The notes beneath the pieces were generated by a model, which worked only from the letters and a program-made list of their open reading frames with translations, did no database searches and had not been told where the DNA came from. Positions 8,384 through 16,099 of a stretch of DNA of 46,986 nucleotides are shown here, in pieces; positions within the stretch are counted from its first letter, which is position 1; each line of letters starts with the position of its first letter. Position numbers and translations under genes: made by a program. The DNA is taken from assembly GCF_000282475.1 (NCBI RefSeq), contig NZ_AKJF01000128.1, positions 1 through 46,986 of the forward strand. The letters run 5' to 3'. This stretch comes from Pseudomonas sp. GM78 (GTDB lineage: Bacteria; Pseudomonadota; Gammaproteobacteria; Pseudomonadales; Pseudomonadaceae).

Positions 8384-9653
8384 CACTCTCCTGCAACGCC
8401 GTCACCGCGTACTCGGCAGCGCCTCGCCGCTGTTCTACGACAAGCCCCTGCACCTGGTGCGCGGCGAAGGCGTGTGGCTGTTCGACGTCGACGGTCGCCG
8501 TTACCTGGACGTCTACAACAACGTGCCCTGCGTCGGTCACTGCAACCCCCACGTGACCGAGGCCATGCACCGCCAGGCCACCACGCTGAACATCCACACC
8601 CGCTACCTCGATGAGCAGGTGGTGCGCTATGCCGAACGCCTGACCGCGACCTTCGGCCAGCCGCTGGACACCGCGATGTTCACCTGCACCGGCACCGAGG
8701 CCAACGAACTGGCGCTGCGCCTGGCGCGCTACGCCAGCGGCGGCACCGGCATCATCGTCAGCGATTACAACTACCATGGAAATTCCGCGTCGCTGGCGCA
8801 GGTCACCACTGCCCTGCCCTCGCCGGAACCCTTCGCCGCCCATGCCCGCGCCGTGCCGATTCCGTGCCTGTACCGGGCACCGGCAGGCACCAGCGAGGCG
8901 CAGCTGGCGGAGCGATACGCGGCCAATATCGCGGCCGCCATTGCCTCGATGCAGGCCCAGGGCATTCGTCCCGCCGCGCTGCTGATCGACACCTTGTTCG
9001 CCAACGAAGGCTTGCCCCGGGTGCCGGCCAGTTTCGTCGCCAAGGCTGCCGAGTTGATCCGCGCCGCCGGTGGCCTGTTCATCGCCGATGAAGTGCAATC
9101 GGGTTTCGGCCGTACCGGCGACCACCTCTGGGGGCATCAGGCCCACGGCGTCGTGCCGGACATCGTCACCCTCGGCAAACCCATGGGTAACGGCTACCCG
9201 CTGGCCGGGCTGATCACCCACAAGGCGCTGGTCGAGTCATTCGGACGCAACGCCATGTACTTCAACACCTTCGGCGGCTCGCCTGTAGCGGCGGCGGTCG
9301 GCATGGCGGTACTGGACGAGATTGAACAAAAGCAGCTACTGCAAAACGCGCAAAGCGTCGGTGCTTATGTGCAGCAGCGTTTGCAGGTTCTGGCAGACAA
9401 GCACTCGATCATTGGCGACGTGCGCGGCAAGGGCCTGTTCTTCGCCATGGAGCTGGTGCGTGACCGCGCCAGCAAGGAACCGGCCGGGCTGGAAGCGCGC
9501 AAGGTGGTCAACGACATGCGCGAGAACGGCGTGCTGATCAGCAAGATCGGCGCCGGCGACAACATTCTCAAGCTGCGCCCGCCGCTGGTGTTCAGCCGCG
9601 AGCACGCCGACCTGTTCGTCGACACCCTGGACCATGCCCTGAGCGCGATTTGA
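8376..9653 (+). CDS. class-III PLP enzyme, aminotransferase or amine-phosphate phospho-lyase
   Basis: A 425-aa fold-type I enzyme of the class-III aminotransferase family. The phosphate-binding/active-site region is CTGTEANELA, D238 in the ADEVQ motif contacts the PLP ring nitrogen, and K268 in TLGKPMGNGYP is the Schiff-base lysine. The sequence style is close to the AGXT2L1/AGXT2L2 group, whose characterised members are not transaminases but phospho-lyases acting on phosphoethanolamine or 5-phosphohydroxylysine. An APH-fold kinase gene follows after 9 bases, which supports the phospho-lyase reading: the kinase makes an O-phospho amino alcohol and this enzyme eliminates phosphate and ammonia to give an aldehyde or ketone. 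An ordinary omega-transaminase is the alternative. Confidence 0.85.
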   Translation: MPDTLLQRRHRVLGSASPLFYDKPLHLVRGEGVWLFDVDGRRYLDVYNNVPCVGHCNPHVTEAMHRQATTLNIHTRYLDEQVVRYAERLTATFGQPLDTAMFTCTGTEANELALRLARYASGGTGIIVSDYNYHGNSASLAQVTTALPSPEPFAAHARAVPIPCLYRAPAGTSEAQLAERYAANIAAAIASMQAQGIRPAALLIDTLFANEGLPRVPASFVAKAAELIRAAGGLFIADEVQSGFGRTGDHLWGHQAHGVVPDIVTLGKPMGNGYPLAGLITHKALVESFGRNAMYFNTFGGSPVAAAVGMAVLDEIEQKQLLQNAQSVGAYVQQRLQVLADKHSIIGDVRGKGLFFAMELVRDRASKEPAGLEARKVVNDMRENGVLISKIGAGDNILKLRPPLVFSREHADLFVDTLDHALSAI

Positions 9654-9662
9654 GGATCTGCC

Positions 9663-10676
9663 ATGACTGAATTCCACACCCTGAGCCACGATCAGCAAGT
9701 CGCCCGGTTGCACGACCTGGCGCGCCACGCCCTGCAACACTGGGACGGCGATTTCGGCGACATCGAACTGGTGAAGTTCCGCGAAAACGCGGTGTTCTCT
9801 GCCCGCCGCCACGACGGCCAGCGGGTCGCCCTGCGCATTCATCGCAACGGCTATCACTGCGAAGCGGCACTACGATCCGAATTGCAATGGATGGAAGCCC
9901 TGGAAAGCGCCGGTATTACCGTGCCACAGATCATTCGCGCCCGGGACCGGCGCCACCTGATCGAAGTGCGCCATGCCGATATCGGCGAACGCCATGTCGA
10001 CATGCTCGCCTGGTTGCCGGGCACCACGGCCGGCACCTCGGAGACCGGGGTGCAGGCCGATACCGAAATCGATTTCCTGTTTGCCGAGGCCGGCGCGATC
10101 GCCGCGCGCATTCATGTGCATTCGACGGATTGGCAGCAGCCGGACGAGTTTGTCCGGCATGCCTGGGACGAGGAAGGCTTGATCGGGGCCAATCCGTTCT
10201 GGGGGCGTTTCTGGGAGCTCGAACAGCTGAGCGATGAGCAACGGGACCTGCTGCAACAGGCCCGGCGTACGGCGCGCAAGGACCTGCGCCAATACGGCCG
10301 CCATCTGGGCAACTTCGGCATGATCCACGCCGACCTCGTCCCGGAAAACCTGCTGATCGAAGGCCCGCGCCTGCGCTTGATCGACTTCGACGACGCCGGG
10401 TTTGGCTGGCACATGTTCGAGCTGGCGACCGCGTTGTATTTCTGCCTGGATGATCCGCGCTATGAGCAGATCAAGGCGGCGCTGCTCGAGGGTTACCACA
10501 GGGTCAAGCCGTTGACCGAGGCGGATCGCAGGACGCTGGCGTTGTTCCTGATGCTGCGCGGCACCACGTACCTGGGCTGGATTCATACCCGCCAGGGCAC
10601 GCCGACGGCGATTGAAATGGCGCCGATGTTGATTGAGCGGGCTTGCCGGTTGGCCCGGGAATATTTGCACGCCTGA
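9663..10676 (+). CDS. APH-fold small-molecule kinase (hydroxylysine/amino-alcohol kinase-like)
   Basis: A 337-aa protein of the aminoglycoside-phosphotransferase/choline-kinase fold. The catalytic loop is MIHADLVPENLLIEG (H222, D224, N229) and the metal-binding DFDD follows at 241-244. A typical N-lobe (ENAVFSARRHDGQRVALRIHR) precedes them. The ATG has GAGGA at the right distance. It is the last gene of a three-gene operon with a permease and a class-III PLP enzyme, and REP repeats follow its stop. Family members phosphorylate hydroxyl groups of amino alcohols, hydroxylysine, choline or homoserine. An antibiotic-resistance role is unlikely given the catabolic neighbours. Confidence 0.85.
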   Translation: MTEFHTLSHDQQVARLHDLARHALQHWDGDFGDIELVKFRENAVFSARRHDGQRVALRIHRNGYHCEAALRSELQWMEALESAGITVPQIIRARDRRHLIEVRHADIGERHVDMLAWLPGTTAGTSETGVQADTEIDFLFAEAGAIAARIHVHSTDWQQPDEFVRHAWDEEGLIGANPFWGRFWELEQLSDEQRDLLQQARRTARKDLRQYGRHLGNFGMIHADLVPENLLIEGPRLRLIDFDDAGFGWHMFELATALYFCLDDPRYEQIKAALLEGYHRVKPLTEADRRTLALFLMLRGTTYLGWIHTRQGTPTAIEMAPMLIERACRLAREYLHA

Positions 10677-10685
10677 TAGACCGAC

Positions 10686-10843
10686 TTCGCGAGCAGGCTC
10701 ACTCCCATACTGGATTTTTTTCGTACACAGATCCTGTGTTTACGGAGATCCCTGTGGGAGTGAGCCTGCTCGCGATGGCGGTGTCTCAGTCACCTTAGTT
10801 GCAGGATGTGCTGACCTCATCGCGAGCAGGCTCGCTCCCACAG
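10686..10843. repeat. REP triplet / REPIN (copies at 10686, 10753 and 10818)
   Basis: The copies have +,-,+ orientation and the same core as the 6.75-kb triplet. The spacer of the first pair (TGGATTTTTTTCGTACACAGA...) is clearly related to that earlier spacer. The element closes the permease-PLP-kinase operon and ends 4 bases before the stop of the convergent DUF6124 gene. Confidence 0.9.
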
Positions 10844-10847
10844 GGGA

Positions 10848-11159
10848 TCAGCTGTGTGTCGCAGACTCGGATGAATCCAGGTTATCCAGCGCCCGGTTCA
10901 CCGCCAACTCTCCCAACATGATCACTTGGGCGATACCCAGCAGCGTGTTGCGGTGCGAGCCTTGCAGAAACCCCGCCAGGTCATTGCTCATCACACTGGC
11001 CGAGGCCAACGACTCGCAGGCGTGAGCCAGCAGGGTTTGGGTGTCGATATCGGGGTTGATGGTGAACAGTGTGGAGGGTTTGTGCGGGGTGGCCATGATA
11101 TGGGCGGCCGGGTCTGGGCATGAATCGGTGCTCGGTGGATCAGGCGTTACCTTGAACAT
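10848..11159 (-). CDS. DUF6124-type small Pseudomonas protein, function unknown
   Basis: A 103-aa protein beginning MFKVTPDPP and containing KPSTLFTINPDIDTQTLLAHACESLASASVM, then GELAVNRALDN near the C-terminus. This pattern is one I recognise from a small, highly repeated Pseudomonas family (DUF6124, earlier named DUF3077). No signal peptide, membrane helix or catalytic motif is visible. The predicted helical C-terminal half could mediate protein-protein contacts. The start has GGAAAAG 8 bases upstream. It faces the kinase operon and has a long leader with inverted repeats. Confidence 0.75.
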   Translation of the reverse strand: MFKVTPDPPSTDSCPDPAAHIMATPHKPSTLFTINPDIDTQTLLAHACESLASASVMSNDLAGFLQGSHRNTLLGIAQVIMLGELAVNRALDNLDSSESATHS

Positions 11160-11627
11160 GATTTTCTTTTCCGTTGTGATGCAGCCACTCCATCGCTACT
11201 AAACGTGGGGTGGCGGCTGTACGCAGGTTAGTAGACCGGGGAAAAGAAGAAAGCCGGCGCGCCCAGGGACGCCCTACGCACAGCCACCATCAAATTCAGG
11301 TATGGAATTACCTGTATGACCGTCACTCGTGCACCTTCTAATACCACGGGCTACTAAACCCGATCACTGGAGATCAGTGACGCGAATCAAGTTACCGATG
11401 GCTGCCAAGGTGCACAAGCCGGCGGATTCTGGCGTACCTGTAGGCAATGACGCAAGGCACTGTAGTTTGCAGGAAGTTGATCTGACAGCCATTAAACACG
11501 TGCTTCGACCTGAGACCGCCTTCGCGGGCAAGCCTCGCTCCTACGGGTTTGTGTCGTTCACAAACGTTGTGATCGACTCGCCCTTGTAGGAGCGAGGCTT
11601 GCCCGCGAAGAACGATAACGCGGTCTA
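11160..11627. other. 468-bp non-coding region: structured leader plus REP pair
   Basis: The side next to the DUF6124 gene holds CTACTAA at 11196 and TTAGTAG at 11228 as a perfect inverted pair, then another CTACTAAACC at 11351. A TCACTG-GAGAT-CAGTGA hairpin lies at about 11364-11380, and a REP pair fills 11521-11613. Short open frames through the region overlap the REP pair and have no convincing start or family. I see no RNA gene I can name. Confidence 0.5.
11521..11613. repeat. REP inverted pair, GCGGGCAAGCCTCGCTCC variant
   Basis: TTCGCGGGCAAGCCTCGCTC at 11521 is mirrored by AGCGAGGCTTGCCCGCGAA ending near 11609. It lies immediately downstream of the minus-strand flavin reductase stop, so it can protect or end that transcript. 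Confidence 0.85.
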
Positions 11628-12140
11628 TCAGCAATGCGCCCCAGCGTGTTCCAGGCGATGGAACAACCGGTTGAAATACACCAGGCTATCGCGCGGTTCG
11701 CGCACCCCAACCTTGTCCAGCTCCACGAACATCACCGAGTGCGAGCCCACTTCCTTGCATTCGCTGATGCGCCCCTCCAGTTGCACCAGGGCGTCGCGCA
11801 GCACCGGTACATCGGCGGCGCCGTCGTCCCACAGGTCCCAGGCAAAACGTTCGGCCATCGGCACCTGGGTCATGCCGGCGAAGTGCCGGGCCAGTTCTTC
11901 CTGTTCGCCACACAGCACGTTGACGCACAGGCGGCCGTTGTTGCGGAAGACGTCGTGGGTGGCGCTGTTGCGGTTGACGCACACCAGTACCGTGGGCGGC
12001 GAGTCGGTTACCGAGCACACGGCGCTGGCGGTGATGCCGCAGCGCCCACCCGGGCCGTTGGTGGTGATGATGTTCACCGCAGCAGGCAGCTGCGCCATGG
12101 CGTTGCGAAAGTCGATTTGCTGCTGGCTCAGGTCGGCCAT
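11628..12140 (-). CDS. iacG: HpaC-like flavin reductase, probable IacG
   Basis: A 170-aa flavin reductase-like domain protein (FMN-binding split-barrel fold). FRNAMAQLPAAVNIITTNGPGG near the N-terminus and GITASAVCSVTDSPPTVLVCVN are typical of HpaC/RutF-type NAD(P)H:flavin reductases, which supply reduced flavin to two-component monooxygenases. The ATG at 12140 has GAAGGAAGGGG upstream. In iac clusters the flavin reductase is IacG, thought to serve the flavoprotein oxygenase IacA. IacA is encoded 8 kb away here, with the rest of the cluster between. It is divergent from the response regulator gene, and the region between carries a palindrome and a candidate shared regulatory element. A 4-hydroxyphenylacetate monooxygenase partner is the alternative, but no hpaB is in the window. 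Confidence 0.78.
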   Translation of the reverse strand: MADLSQQQIDFRNAMAQLPAAVNIITTNGPGGRCGITASAVCSVTDSPPTVLVCVNRNSATHDVFRNNGRLCVNVLCGEQEELARHFAGMTQVPMAERFAWDLWDDGAADVPVLRDALVQLEGRISECKEVGSHSVMFVELDKVGVREPRDSLVYFNRLFHRLEHAGAHC

Positions 12141-12260
12141 GTCGATGCCCCTTCCTTCAGGAGGACCGCTTTGAAACGGCCCGTAGGTGATGGAACAAGA
12201 CTAAGGCTGTGGGCACGGCGCAACCATTCTGACGATCCCCATGGCGAGGTTAGGTTTCCG

Positions 12261-12272
12261 CTAGTCGACTAG
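12261..12272. promoter_or_regulatory. perfect 12-bp palindrome CTAGTCGACTAG
   Basis: The palindrome is in the divergent region between the iacG-like gene and the response regulator gene. Its right half begins the 19-bp element shared with the iacA upstream region, so it may be a full dimer site for the response regulator. Confidence 0.45.
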
Positions 12273-12286
12273 GTGGTTTCTTTATC
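12268..12286 (+). promoter_or_regulatory. candidate response-regulator element, copy A
   Basis: ACTAGGTGGTTTCTTTATC matches copy B at 21280-21298 (minus strand) at 16 of 19 positions. It lies 112 bases before the response regulator start and 127 bases from the start of the divergent flavin reductase. The function is inferred from repetition and position only. Confidence 0.5.
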
Positions 12287-12398
12287 GCAAGGGCCGGCGA
12301 CAGTGGGTATCCTGCTTACAGGCTGGAAAAAACACAGCCGATGCGTGCCGCGCGTTCGCGTGCGAAAACAATAATTAGAATTTTCGTGGCAGCCCCTG

Positions 12399-13028
12399 AT
12401 GGAAACCCGCAAACCGATTGTTTACATCGTTGACGACGACAAAGACCTGCGCACCTCGCTGGCCTGGCTGCTGGAGTCGGTCAGCGTGCAGGCGCAGTGC
12501 TTCGCCGGCGCCGAAGAATTCCTCAGCCAGTACGACCCCAGGCAGCCCGCGTGCCTGGTGCTGGATGTGCGCATGCCGGAAACCAGCGGTTTCCAGTTGC
12601 AGGAGATTCTCAACCAGCGCGGCAGCACCTTGCCGACCATTTTCGTCTCGGCCCATGGCGACATACCGATGTCGGTCACGGCAATGAAGAACGGCGCGCT
12701 GGACTTCGTCGAGAAGCCCTACAATCCGCAGCAGATGATCGACCGCATCCAGGCGGCGCTCAAGACCGCCGTGCACGCCCAGGCCGATCAGCAGCAGCGT
12801 CAGAACCTGCAGGGCAAGCTGGCGCTGCTGACCAGCCGCGAGCGTGAAGTGTTGATGCTGGTGATCGATGGCAAGGCCAGCAAGGTGATCGCCCGGGAGC
12901 TGAACATCAGCGTGAAGACCGTTGACGTGCACCGCACCAAGATCAAGGAAAAGATGGGCGTGAGCAGCATTGCCATGCTGGTGCGCGAGGTGCTGCATCT
13001 GCCGGTGGATGAGCCTGCGCGGCATTGA
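12399..13028 (+). CDS. FixJ/NarL-type response regulator with LuxR HTH
   Basis: A 209-aa two-domain response regulator. The receiver domain (about residues 6-120) has the acidic pocket DDD at 12-14, the phospho-acceptor D56 in LVLDVRMPE, S84 and K106. The LuxR-type helix-turn-helix is at about 143-200 (LTSREREVLMLVIDGKASKVIARELNISVKTVDVHRTKIKEKM). No histidine kinase adjoins it. The soluble PAS kinase 8.4 kb away, on the other side of the iac genes, is the obvious partner, as in StyS/StyR- or TodS/TodT-like aromatic catabolic regulation. The start codon has a weak ribosome site. It probably activates the iac genes. No MarR-type IacR is present in the window. Confidence 0.9.
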   Translation: METRKPIVYIVDDDKDLRTSLAWLLESVSVQAQCFAGAEEFLSQYDPRQPACLVLDVRMPETSGFQLQEILNQRGSTLPTIFVSAHGDIPMSVTAMKNGALDFVEKPYNPQQMIDRIQAALKTAVHAQADQQQRQNLQGKLALLTSREREVLMLVIDGKASKVIARELNISVKTVDVHRTKIKEKMGVSSIAMLVREVLHLPVDEPARH

Positions 13029-13051
13029 GTGATGGGTGGCGGTCATGACGC

Positions 13052-13135
13052 CGCCATCGCCAGCAGGCTGGCTCCCACAGGTTGATCCCGGTTGTACACC
13101 GCAGATCCACTGTGGGAGCCAGCCTGCTGGCGATG
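13052..13135. repeat. REP inverted pair, GCCAGCAGGCTGGCTCCCAC variant
   Basis: Two copies in opposite orientation (13052-13080 and 13111-13135) sit between the convergent response regulator and AraC-type genes. That is a natural place for a bidirectional mRNA end. Confidence 0.88.
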
Positions 13136-13150
13136 AACGATGACGCGGTG

Positions 13151-14071
13151 TCAGTGCTGGCTATAGCGCTTGCGATAAGCACCCGGCGACACGCCAAAGC
13201 GCGATTTGAACGCCGACGAGAAGTAGCTGGAATCGGAAAAACCCCAGGCGTAACACAGCGCCGACAGCTTCTGCTCGACATCGGCACGGCGCAGGTTTTC
13301 CGCGCAGAAGTCCAGGCGCCGGTGCTTGATGTATTGCGCCACCACCAGGCCACGCTTGGAGAACATCCGGTACAGGCCACGCACGGAAATACCCACTTCA
13401 CGGGCAATCAGTTCGGGGCACAGTTCTTCGTCGCTGAGGTGCGCGTCGATGAAGGCGATGATTTTGCGGAACTGCCGCTCATGGGGATCGGCAGCGCCGT
13501 CACGGGCGCTGATCCCCGGCAGCAGCAGGCTGGCCAGGGCGTCGAGCACCGCCTCGCTTTCCTGCATGTCCAGCCCTTCCTGCTGACGCGTCTCCAGCAC
13601 GAGCTTGTTGGCCATCGCCGCCAGGGGGCTGTTGGCGCCGATGCGCGTGGCGCAGTTGACGGCAGTGAAGTGTGACCCCCGCTCCACCACCTGACGCGGC
13701 AGGATCAGCGACAACTGGCGCGAGTCATCTTTGTAGGTCATGTCGCTCGGGCGGCTGGCGTCGATCAGGGCGATGTCGCCACAGCCCAGTTGCGTGCGGT
13801 TGTCGCCCTGTTCCAGGTGCGAGCTGCCGCGCAGCTGGAACACCGCGTAATAGTGGCCGTCGCTGCTGGTGCTGACGTCCTTGCTGGTGCGATACAGATG
13901 CACGTGCGCCATGTCGACCACACTGAGGTTGATCGCGCCGCTGCGAAATTCTGTCAGTTGGCCGTAGAAGTCGGTGTCCAGCGCCCGGGCGTCAAAACGC
14001 CCGCAGGCCTGGTTTACCTGGCTCAGCCAACTTTCGAACGCCTCGTTGCGCACCGTCGATGCTGTAATCAT
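13151..14071 (-). CDS. AraC/XylS-family regulator, FeaR-like
   Basis: A 306-aa transcription factor. The N-terminal sensor domain (about residues 40-180) resembles the AraC-binding-like domain of FeaR and related activators. Two helix-turn-helix motifs follow at about 200-302 (ELIAREVGISVRGLYRMFSKRG and SALCYAWGFSDSSYFSSAFKSRFGVSPGAYRKRY). FeaR controls aromatic amine oxidase and phenylacetaldehyde dehydrogenase in enteric bacteria. By analogy this protein may respond to aromatic amines, aldehydes or arylacetic acids and control iac, aau or the aldehyde dehydrogenase gene (inference). GAGGC precedes the start. It lies downstream of iacF in the same orientation, so it could be read from the iac operon as well as from its own promoter. 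Confidence 0.85.
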   Translation of the reverse strand: MITASTVRNEAFESWLSQVNQACGRFDARALDTDFYGQLTEFRSGAINLSVVDMAHVHLYRTSKDVSTSSDGHYYAVFQLRGSSHLEQGDNRTQLGCGDIALIDASRPSDMTYKDDSRQLSLILPRQVVERGSHFTAVNCATRIGANSPLAAMANKLVLETRQQEGLDMQESEAVLDALASLLLPGISARDGAADPHERQFRKIIAFIDAHLSDEELCPELIAREVGISVRGLYRMFSKRGLVVAQYIKHRRLDFCAENLRRADVEQKLSALCYAWGFSDSSYFSSAFKSRFGVSPGAYRKRYSQH

Positions 14072-14223
14072 GTCCGCAAAGCCTCACGTTTTTGTTGTTA
14101 TTTTTCGACCGCTTCGCCGAGCGGTTCGGTAAAAATGTCTGGTGTTCCAGCCTTCTCCTCCCTGGGTGGCCGCCGGGCGCCCATTCAACAGGCACCGGCG
14201 CACGCTTTCCAGCGTCCTTTACG

Positions 14224-15174
14224 TCAAATGTCCAATACCAGACGAGCGGAAAGTGCCCGTGAAACGCAGGCGCAAATTTGCTGGTTGGAGGCCTTTTCCT
14301 TGTTGGAAAGGCAGTTGTCGCGGTGCTCCGGCACGCCTTCCAGCACCTCGACGATGCAAGTGCCGCAGATGCCTTCGCGGCACTCGGTGTCGATGTCGCA
14401 ACCATGAGCCTGCAACACATCCACCAAGCTGGTGTTGGCCGGCACTTGCAGCACCACGCCGGAACTGGCCAGCTGCACTTCGAAACCGCCGGCCGGGGCA
14501 CTGTTGGCCGCCGGGTCCGCAGCGAAGTGCTCAAGGTGAATGGCCTCATCGGCGCGACTGCGCGCCGCCACTTCCACCACTTTGTTCATGAACGGCGCCG
14601 GGCCGCAGGTGTAGACGTGGGCCGCCGGGTTGGCGCGGTCCAGGCAGGTGCTCAATGCAGTGTCCAGGTCACCCGGTTCGACGCCGTAGTGGAACTCCAC
14701 GTGGTCGCCGAAATTCGTCGCCAGCAGTTCGGTAAACGCGGCGTACTGCGCCGAGCGGGCGAAGTAATGCAGGCGGTACGGCTGGCCACTTTCCGCCAGT
14801 CGATAGGCCATGCTCAACAGCGGCGTCACACCGATGCCGGCGGCGAACAGCACATGCTCGCGGGCATTGGGGTCGAGGCGGAACAGGTTGCGCGGCGCGC
14901 CCATTTCCAGCTCCATGCCCTCTTCCACTTGCTCATGCAAGGCTTGGGAGCCACCGCGCGACTGTGGCTCCTTCTTGACCGCCACCAGGTAGGCGCGGCG
15001 ATCCTGCGGCGGGCTGCACAGCGAGTACTGGCGGGTCACCCCGGTCGGCCCGGTCAGGTCGACGTGGGCACCCGGTTCATAGGTGTCGAGCGGCTGGCCG
15101 TCACTGCGCACGAGGCGAAAGGAACGGATATCCTGTGCTTCGTCGACGATCCTTTCGATTTTCACCTTCATCAT
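14224..15174 (-). CDS. iacF: NADH-dependent ferredoxin reductase of the IAA dioxygenase, IacF
   Basis: A 316-aa phthalate-dioxygenase-reductase-type electron-transfer protein. The flavin-binding barrel carries RQYSLC (48-53), the NAD-binding domain carries AAGIGVTP (111-118), and the C-terminal plant-type [2Fe-2S] domain has ligands C265, C270, C273 and C288. It would pass electrons from NADH to the Rieske oxygenase IacC/IacD. Two adjacent ATGs (15174 and 15171) are possible; AGGTGA suits the second slightly better. It is separated from iacE by a 174-bp gap holding an inverted REP pair, so its expression may be uncoupled from the upstream genes. Confidence 0.87.
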   Translation of the reverse strand: MMKVKIERIVDEAQDIRSFRLVRSDGQPLDTYEPGAHVDLTGPTGVTRQYSLCSPPQDRRAYLVAVKKEPQSRGGSQALHEQVEEGMELEMGAPRNLFRLDPNAREHVLFAAGIGVTPLLSMAYRLAESGQPYRLHYFARSAQYAAFTELLATNFGDHVEFHYGVEPGDLDTALSTCLDRANPAAHVYTCGPAPFMNKVVEVAARSRADEAIHLEHFAADPAANSAPAGGFEVQLASSGVVLQVPANTSLVDVLQAHGCDIDTECREGICGTCIVEVLEGVPEHRDNCLSNKEKASNQQICACVSRALSARLVLDI

Positions 15175-15228
15175 GGCATCACCTGAAATTCATTTTTTTT
15201 GTTTAACGGTACAGACTGGTTCGCCCCC

Positions 15229-15330
15229 TGTAGGAGCGAGCATGCTCGCGATGAACCTGAGGCCGCCACGGGGTGTCAGGTTTCCAGCGTCATCGTTGAC
15301 GACCATCGCGAGCAGGCTCGCTCCTACAGG
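15229..15330. repeat. REP inverted pair inside the iac operon
   Basis: A minus-oriented copy (15229-15254) and a plus-oriented copy (15304-15330) lie between iacE and iacF. This placement within a co-directional gene run could reduce read-through or protect the upstream mRNA. Confidence 0.88.
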
Positions 15331-15348
15331 GGGGCACTTTTCTGCTGC

Positions 15349-16089
15349 TTAGCGCATGAACAGGCCGCCGTTGACGTCCAGGCACGCACCGGTTACGGAG
15401 GTGGCGTTGTCGGCGATCAACAACAGCACGCTGTCGGCGATGAACGCCGGGTCGCCGAGGGTGCCGGCCGGGATCATTTTCAGGATCTGTTCCAGACGCT
15501 CCGGGGCCACGGTTTCGCGCACCACCGGCAAGTCCAGCGGACCTGGCGAAATGCTGTTGACCGTCACGCCTTGCGGCGCCAGTTCACGGGCGAAAACTTT
15601 GGTCAGCGTCGCCACGCCGCCCTTGGCCGCGGCGTAATGCGCGCCGGTGGCGGTGCCGCCGTTCTGCCCGGCCAGGGAGGCGATGTTGACGATGCGGCCA
15701 AAACCACGCTCGGCGAAGTGCGCGCCGAACACCTGGCAGGCGACGAAGGTGCCGCGCAGGTTGATCGCCATCGACTCGTCGAACTCTTCGGGCGTGATGT
15801 CCATCAGCGCCGCGACTTTCGACACCCCGGCGTTGTTCACCAGGATGTCGCAGCCGCCCCAATGCTCGACCAGCACGTCGCGGGCATGCTGGAAGTCGGC
15901 CTTGCTGCGCACATCCAGCTCAATGGCGACAGCGCTGGCACCGCTGGCATCCAGCTCGGCAGCCAGGCGCCGCACGCCATCGAGGCGCACGTCCGCCAGG
16001 GCGACGCGATAACCCGCCCCGTGCAGACGGCGGGCGATGCACTCGCCCAGTCCGCGCGAGGCACCCGTTACAAGGGCTACTCGACTCAT
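15349..16089 (-). CDS. iacE: short-chain dehydrogenase/reductase, IacE
   Basis: A 246-aa classical SDR with the cofactor motif TGASRGLGE (residues 8-16), NNAG at about 86-89, the catalytic Ser in NIASLAGQNGG and YAAAK as the Tyr/Lys pair. IacE enzymes are thought to act on an oxidised indoleacetate intermediate during IAA breakdown, using NAD(P)(H). The identification as IacE rests on order: it follows the iacC-iacD pair with a 10-bp gap and precedes iacF. The start has GAGGG. A generic 3-oxoacyl-ACP-reductase label would be the alternative without this context. Confidence 0.85.
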   Translation of the reverse strand: MSRVALVTGASRGLGECIARRLHGAGYRVALADVRLDGVRRLAAELDASGASAVAIELDVRSKADFQHARDVLVEHWGGCDILVNNAGVSKVAALMDITPEEFDESMAINLRGTFVACQVFGAHFAERGFGRIVNIASLAGQNGGTATGAHYAAAKGGVATLTKVFARELAPQGVTVNSISPGPLDLPVVRETVAPERLEQILKMIPAGTLGDPAFIADSVLLLIADNATSVTGACLDVNGGLFMR

Positions 16090-16099
16090 GATGTTGCCC

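Noticed and set aside
7235-8386. 383-codon frame opposite the permease gene
   Set aside because: The antisense product is hydrophilic and rich in Gln, Arg and Ala without any family motif, while the plus-strand protein has clear APC motifs.
11329-11589. 86-codon open frame in the 468-bp gap upstream of the DUF6124 gene
   Set aside because: It runs into the REP pair and has no family match or ribosome site.
14108-14125. ACCGCT/AGCGGT hairpin between iacF and the AraC gene as a terminator
   Set aside because: The T-run precedes rather than follows the stem on either strand, so it cannot be a standard terminator; it may only be part of a leader.
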